Origin: Prevotellaceae bacterium
GTDB taxonomy: Bacteria > Bacteroidota > Bacteroidia > Bacteroidales > UBA932
Reading direction: 5' to 3'
Assembly: GCA_031289895.1 (NCBI GenBank)
Contig: JAITOP010000005.1
Span: 1-9,359, forward strand
Length of the DNA stretch: 9,359 bases
The notes beneath the pieces were generated by a model, which had not been told where the DNA came from, ran no database searches, and worked only from the letters and a program-made list of their open reading frames with translations. Shown here one piece after another: positions 6,007-9,359 of this stretch (positions within the stretch are counted from its first letter, which is position 1; every line of letters starts with the position of its first letter). Made by a program: the position numbers and the translations under genes.

Positions 6007-6429
6007 TTATATTGCAGCCGTTGCAGGAGGCGACCTAAGCGAAAAATAAAGTAGTAATTTTTGATTGCGATATACTTTACTGTAAGTATTTTGTATTGAT
6101 TTTTGTTTAACAAGAATAAACGCAAAAACAACCAGCGGAACAATCAGCAGAAGTATTTGCGAAAGTTGTGCAATAATATGCAATTGCGCATCGGTATGGC
6201 AGTGATTGGGATTTGTAGGCGTGCCGCTGTAAGGGTGAGAGTGCGTGATTTTAAAACCATCTCCCGAATGTAAATGATAAAACAACGATGTGCCTGCAAA
6301 ATGATAAATAAACAACAAAAGCAATACCGCAGAAAAAAAATTTCGTATATTGATTTTCGCCCGCCGCCTGTGCGGTTGATTGTTACTGTCGGTAATATCA
6401 GAGTGAATATATTTTGCTGTCGTGTTCAT
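6007..6429 (-). CDS. Small His-rich inner-membrane protein
   Basis: The 140-residue protein has a basic N-terminus (HRRRAKINIR) and a first TM helix at about 29-50. A 35-residue loop follows, rich in His and Cys (HLH at 52-54, HSHP at 63-66, HCH at 76-78, His84). A second TM helix lies at about 88-108, and the tail ends in SLRSPPATAAI. With the positive residues flanking TM1 inside, the His cluster would face the periplasm and could bind zinc, copper or nickel. I recall similar small His-loop proteins with a C-terminal LRxPP motif beside TonB-dependent receptors in Bacteroidota, but I know no assigned function. It is encoded just ahead of the receptor on the same strand and has its own well-matched promoter. 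A role in metal sensing or handing over the receptor's cargo is inference. The ATG at 6427-6429 is the only early start in the frame. Confidence 0.7.
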   Translation of the reverse strand: MNTTAKYIHSDITDSNNQPHRRRAKINIRNFFSAVLLLLFIYHFAGTSLFYHLHSGDGFKITHSHPYSGTPTNPNHCHTDAQLHIIAQLSQILLLIVPLVVFAFILVKQKSIQNTYSKVYRNQKLLLYFSLRSPPATAAI

Positions 6430-6466
6430 TATTCTCGTTGCATTGTTTGTGTTTTTTTAGACAGCG

Positions 6467-6498
6467 CAAATGTATTAAAAATATTCAACAGTGGCAAA
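6467..6498 (-). promoter_or_regulatory. Bacteroidota promoter for the His-rich protein gene
   Basis: On the minus strand a TTTG (-33 element, 6495-6498) is followed after 20 bases by TACATTTG (-7 box, 6467-6474). This fits the Bacteroidota consensus TTTG / TAnnTTTG in both sequence and spacing. The start codon is 38 bases beyond the -7 box. The receptor gene downstream may be read from it as well. Confidence 0.65.
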
Positions 6499-6640
6499 AA
6501 GTTTTTAAAGTTAGAAAGTTTTTAAAGTTTTAAAAATTTTAAAATCAAAAAAATCTGTGTAAATCTGTTTCATCTGCGTTATCTGCGTGCTTATCTCAAA
6601 TCAACAAAAAACAAATCAACAAATCAACAGCAAAAAAAAA
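6497..6640. repeat. Low-complexity spacer with short direct repeats
   Basis: Three simple arrays lie side by side. A 15-base AAAGTTTTTAAAGTT occurs at 6498-6512 and 6515-6529. Four roughly 10-base units around ATCTG(T/C)GT occur at 6551-6590. Several AAATCAACA units lie at about 6598-6630. No ORF of protein-like composition is present. The ATCTGCGT and AAATCAAC phrases are of a kind common in Bacteroidota spacers. The tract separates the divergently transcribed receptor locus and TerB-like locus. Confidence 0.55.
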
Positions 6641-6671
6641 TATTTTTTTTCAGAAATTAACCATTATTTTA

Positions 6672-6679
6672 TATCTTTG
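6672..6679 (+). promoter_or_regulatory. Bacteroidota -7 box upstream of the TerB-like operon
   Basis: Plus-strand TATCTTTG fully matches TAnnTTTG and is followed by GCGC, a common start region. No TTTG lies 20 bases upstream, only a TTTTTTTT run (6643-6650). It would begin a transcript about 400 nucleotides ahead of the TerB-like gene, across the candidate structured RNA. Confidence 0.5.
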
Positions 6680-6684
6680 CGCTG

Positions 6685-6908
6685 TTTTTAAGATAAGTAA
6701 TGGATATTTTTAAGTCCATGCCTAAGAACACATTATTTTCTTGTAGATTTTGTTGATATGCAAAAAAAACACTATTTTTGTGTAAATTTTGACAAGAAAC
6801 ATATTTACTCGTAAAAAAGTAAAAGTAATGTGTTTGTTTGATGAAGCGTTTATTTATTGCATGTAGGTTCAGAAAACCACCAGTTTTCAATAGTCATAGC
6901 AGTTATAA
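6685..6908. other. AT-rich leader region without a recognisable gene
   Basis: No ORF with protein-like composition is visible in this stretch. The minus-strand frame at 6669-6890 is low-complexity and overlaps the plus-strand promoter box, so I do not accept it. If transcribed from the box at 6672-6679, this would be the 5' part of a long leader or of a separate small RNA. Confidence 0.35.
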
Positions 6909-7043
6909 ATGAGTGCTCATTCTGTTTTATTAGGTGTGGGCTTTCTTTTATTCTATGACTTGGGTATGGTGGTACCTCTGAATCTGATAAGGGTAAAGCG
7001 CCATGCCTATTTTATTTGGTGCAAAGGGGAAAATAATTTTTAA
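6909..7043 (+). ncRNA. Candidate structured RNA (or 44-codon leader ORF)
   Basis: The plus strand can fold into a compact nested structure. An outer 9-bp stem pairs GGTATGGTG (6963-6971) with CGCCATGCC (6999-7007), with two G-U pairs. An inner stem pairs TACCT (6973-6977) with GGGTA (6991-6995) around a 13-base loop, CTGAATCTGATAA. This part is clearly less AT-rich than its surroundings, which usually signals selection on an RNA. The wording GGTGTGGGCTTTC...CTATGACTTGG strikes me as a conserved Bacteroidota intergenic sequence, perhaps a 6S-Flavo-like or unclassified RNA, but I cannot confirm a family. The same stretch can be read as a small ORF from the ATG at 6909 to the TAA at 7041 (MSAHSVLLGVGFLLFYDLGM, then VVPLNLIRVKRHAY and onward). 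That would be a 44-residue hydrophobic-then-basic peptide, so a leader peptide is the main alternative. It ends 35 bases before the TerB-like gene and may control it. Confidence 0.45.
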
Positions 7044-7078
7044 ATCAAAAATAGTATTAATTAAAAAAACACCAAATT

Positions 7079-7477
7079 ATGAACGAAAAACTAAAACAAC
7101 ATTTTTTAGGATTGTATCAGATGATTTTATCGGATACAGAGGTACACCCTAAGGAATTAGAACTACTTTACCTTATTGGCAAAGAAAAAGGCGTATCGGA
7201 ACAAGAAATACAAAACGCGATTTTTTCTCCGACTAATTTATTTTCTTTTGAATCGTTGAGCAATGATGATGAGAAAATAGGATATTTATTTGATTTGGCT
7301 CGAATGGCGTGGGCTGATGGAGTGCTTGACCCTGTTGAAAGAGAATGTATGATAAACGCAGGCAAAAGATTGGGATTTTCTGAAGAACGCACTGCCGACA
7401 TCACAAATTTTTTGTTGGAACAAGCCGAGAACGGAAGAAGCGTTAGAGATGTGTTTGAAACCATTAAAACCTTATAA
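7079..7477 (+). CDS. TerB-like protein
   Basis: This 132-residue all-helical cytoplasmic protein has the size and pattern of the TerB domain (tellurite resistance TerB family). It shows two pseudo-symmetric halves. SDTEVHPKE (18-26) has Asp19 and Glu26, and ADGVLDPVERE (79-89) has Asp80 and Glu87. Each Asp-Glu pair is seven residues apart, the arrangement TerB proteins use to bind a divalent metal. No other domain is present. TerB proteins act in Ter-type stress responses and often associate with membrane and VWA partners. The gene is first in a tight plus-strand set, with two bases to the next start, so translational coupling is likely. The ATG at 7079 follows an A-rich leader and is the first in frame. 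Only about 35 bases separate it from the candidate structured RNA, so its promoter probably lies upstream of that RNA. Confidence 0.75.
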   Translation: MNEKLKQHFLGLYQMILSDTEVHPKELELLYLIGKEKGVSEQEIQNAIFSPTNLFSFESLSNDDEKIGYLFDLARMAWADGVLDPVERECMINAGKRLGFSEERTADITNFLLEQAENGRSVRDVFETIKTL

Positions 7478-7479
7478 TC

Positions 7480-8730
7480 ATGGCATTACAAAGAAATATG
7501 GTTGTTACTCAACCTACAAATCAAAATTTACCAACCAATCAGGTTGTAGCAAATCCGCCTGCACAAATATCTTATCAACAATGGGGATTTCAATCGGCAG
7601 CTGCCGTTGATGGCTCGCCAAATGCACTAATGTCCTGCTTGGGGATGGCATATCGTAATGCCAGAAGAAGAATTGAAACAGATGTTGCTCTTCAAACCAC
7701 CAGAAAAACTGCAATTCAAATAAAGATAGACAATTTGGATGCGCAAGTAAAAGTTATTGATACTGATTTAGACGCTGAAACGGAGAGATTGAACCACGAA
7801 GAAAGTAATATAGAAAGACTGAAAAAAGAAATAGATGAAATAAAAGAAAATCCAAAAGCAATAACAGGCGATTCGTTTGTTAAAGCAAGTTTTTGGATAG
7901 GCACTGTGATAATATCTTTTCTTACTTTATATCTGTTTATTTTTTACAGTTCGGCAGCATATTCTGCTTTTTTCAAAATTTTTACTCCTGACGATACTAA
8001 TATTGTAAGTTCTATTTTTGATGCACAGGCTTTTTCAAAAGCATTTAAGGATGGTTTTACGGAATTAATTTTCATCTTTGCCATTCCTGCTGTGTTTTTG
8101 GGATTAGGATTTTTAATTCATAAATTTCAAGAACAAAAAGACCAAGAACAAAAAAACTTTGGTAAATACTTTAAAATTACAGGATTAATAATAACAACTT
8201 TTATTTTTGATTTTATTATTGCTTATGAAATTACAGAAAAAATATATAATATTGGAAAAGAAGGTTCGTTTGAACCAAAGCCTGATATGACTGTTTCAAT
8301 GGCTTTGCACCAAATAAATTTTTGGTTAATAATATTTGCCGGATTTATTGTATATATTATCTGGGGATTTGTTTTTGACTTTGTAATGAAAGAATATGAA
8401 AAACTTGACAGAGTTAATTATGCAATTAAAACAAGAAAAAACCAGATAGGGAGATACAAAACAGAATGTAAAAGAATAAAGGAAATAAGAAATAATTTAC
8501 AAAAAAATAAAAATATAATTACAGGTAACATAAATCAATTTAAAACCGAATTGAGCGGCATAATAATATTTTTTTCTGATGTAAATGGATATATAAATGA
8601 ATTTTTTGCAGGTTGGATTTCATATATGACAAGTGCAGGAAAACCCAAGAATGAAATAGACGGCTGCACTGTAATAAATGATTTCTTTATTGATGGATTA
8701 AAAAACAACACTATAGTTACAACAAATTAA
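7480..8730 (+). CDS. Coiled-coil membrane protein with four predicted TM helices
   Basis: The 416-residue protein belongs to no family I recognise. Its N-terminus (1-50) is Gln/Asn/Pro-rich and probably disordered. Residues 60-125 form a long charged helix with heptad-like spacing (IDNLDAQVKVIDTDLDAETE, then RLKKEIDEIKE), likely a coiled coil. Four hydrophobic segments follow: about 137-160 (WIGTVIISFLTLYLFIFYSS), 193-214 (TELIFIFAIPAVFLGLGF), 231-250 (FKITGLIITTFIFDFIIAYE) and 279-303 (INFWLIIFAGFIVYIIWGFV). A second Lys/Asn-rich helical region lies at 305-358. A soluble C-terminal tail follows to 416 (with FFAGWISYM at 375-383). The even TM count puts both helical regions on one side, probably the cytoplasm, where they could contact the TerB-like protein. 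The architecture is that of a scaffold or sensor rather than a transporter. It starts two bases after the TerB-like stop and ends 11 bases before the VWA gene. Confidence 0.8.
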   Translation: MALQRNMVVTQPTNQNLPTNQVVANPPAQISYQQWGFQSAAAVDGSPNALMSCLGMAYRNARRRIETDVALQTTRKTAIQIKIDNLDAQVKVIDTDLDAETERLNHEESNIERLKKEIDEIKENPKAITGDSFVKASFWIGTVIISFLTLYLFIFYSSAAYSAFFKIFTPDDTNIVSSIFDAQAFSKAFKDGFTELIFIFAIPAVFLGLGFLIHKFQEQKDQEQKNFGKYFKITGLIITTFIFDFIIAYEITEKIYNIGKEGSFEPKPDMTVSMALHQINFWLIIFAGFIVYIIWGFVFDFVMKEYEKLDRVNYAIKTRKNQIGRYKTECKRIKEIRNNLQKNKNIITGNINQFKTELSGIIIFFSDVNGYINEFFAGWISYMTSAGKPKNEIDGCTVINDFFIDGLKNNTIVTTN

Positions 8731-8741
8731 AAATACAATTT

Positions 8742-9359
8742 ATGAAAAAAATAATTATTTACAGCATTACAATACTAATGATTTTAGGTTGTAATATTTG
8801 TGGAATAGCACAGACTACTCCACCAAGGCAATTAAACATTTCTATTCTATTGGATTTGTCGGATAGAATAAACCCGCAAATTCACCCTAATATTGTTCCT
8901 GCTCATGCAGAACGAGATATAGAGATTATAAAATATATTACCGAATATTTTAAGACAAATATGGTGAACCTTACGGCTTGGAATGCAAAGGGAAAAATAA
9001 GAGTATTTTTTAGTCCGCCTCCATCAAATCCCAGAATAAATGATATTGCAGCAAAACTTAATATAGATTGTTCAATATTAAAGAACCCAGACCGAAAAGA
9101 CGTATATGATAACATAACTAATCTTTTTGCTCAAAAACTTACCGAAATATACAATCAAACCATACAAAGAAGCGGTTGGGAAGGTTGCGATATCTGGCGT
9201 TTTTTCAAAGATGATGTAAGAGATTATTGTATTGAAAGCAATACAAATTATCGCAATATATTGATAATTTTGACTGACGGATATATATTTCATCCACAAT
9301 CAATGAATCAAAACGCAAACAGATACGCATATTTATTAGGCGAGAGAAATGTACAGCAA
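8742..9359 (+). CDS. Exported VWA-like protein, 3' end outside the window
   Basis: The visible 206 residues start at the ATG at 8742 with an N-terminal export signal (KKIIIYSITILMILGC, residues 2-17). Cys17 could be a lipoprotein cysteine, although Leu at -2 is not the best lipobox. Cleavage after GIA (23) is the alternative. A VWA-type Rossmann domain follows. Strand ISILLDLSDRI (33-43) holds the MIDAS-like D38-x-S40, with Asp41-Arg42 where a second Ser is usual. The later strand ILIILTDGY (173-181) carries the second metal-site Asp179. Between them lies a long helical insert with WEGCDIWRFFKDD (146-158). It should act at the cell surface or in the periplasm, opposite the TerB-like protein, with the four-TM protein as the likely bridge. 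The reading frame stays open to the last base. The start is 11 bases after the preceding stop, so this is the third gene of one operon. Confidence 0.75.
   Translation, partial: MKKIIIYSITILMILGCNICGIAQTTPPRQLNISILLDLSDRINPQIHPNIVPAHAERDIEIIKYITEYFKTNMVNLTAWNAKGKIRVFFSPPPSNPRINDIAAKLNIDCSILKNPDRKDVYDNITNLFAQKLTEIYNQTIQRSGWEGCDIWRFFKDDVRDYCIESNTNYRNILIILTDGYIFHPQSMNQNANRYAYLLGERNVQQ

Noticed and set aside
6669..6890. A 73-codon minus-strand reading frame
   Set aside because: It has Phe/Tyr/Asn-rich AT-driven composition, overlaps a plus-strand TATCTTTG box, and has no recognisable domain.
9078..9299. A 73-codon minus-strand reading frame
   Set aside because: It is antisense to the VWA-like gene, which has an export signal and two metal-site strands.

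Overview
The window looks like a chromosomal segment of an AT-rich Bacteroidota bacterium, most likely of the Bacteroidales type. Three things support this: a SusC/BtuB-like TonB-dependent receptor with an N-terminal carboxypeptidase-regulatory-like domain, promoters with the Bacteroidota -7 box TAnnTTTG, and very AT-rich spacers with CTTTGCG-type hairpins. No tRNA, rRNA, transposase or CRISPR array was recognised. All homology statements are from memory of protein families; no search was run.

Left part (1-2968, all minus strand). An AraC-type regulator (46-759), possibly short at its N-terminus, is followed by a palindrome-rich spacer and then a decayed operon. Its first gene is an intact WYL-domain regulator (2003-2908). 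Next comes an unrecognised gene split by a -1 frameshift (about 1379-1946). Then come a roughly 30-codon scrap of an AAA+ ATPase (about 1289-1378) and the C-terminal VWA domain of a DUF2201-type protein (910-1290), both cut down by deletion. The WYL gene and the gene after it each have a CGACA-N5-TGTCG inverted repeat exactly 12 bases from a TAnnTTTG box, which suggests one autoregulated two-promoter regulon.

Middle part (2969-6500). A spacer contains a CTTTGCG hairpin and a 7-bp tandem repeat (GTATTCA). It is followed on the minus strand by a TonB-dependent receptor with an unusual CxxC in its plug domain (3509-5803). Upstream of that lies a small two-TM His-rich protein (6007-6429) with a well-formed Bacteroidota promoter. 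Together they suggest an outer-membrane uptake locus, perhaps for a metal or metal complex.

Right part (6500-9359, plus strand). After a repeat-rich AT spacer, a TAnnTTTG box (6672-6679) precedes about 400 bases that hold a candidate structured RNA (around 6909-7043, also readable as a 44-codon ORF). Then come three tightly packed genes: a TerB-like protein (7079-7477), a coiled-coil protein with four predicted TM segments (7480-8730), and an exported VWA-like protein that runs off the window (8742-9359). TerB plus VWA recalls the Ter-type stress-response systems, but this membrane-spanning three-gene arrangement is one I cannot name. It is the best candidate for an undescribed system here.
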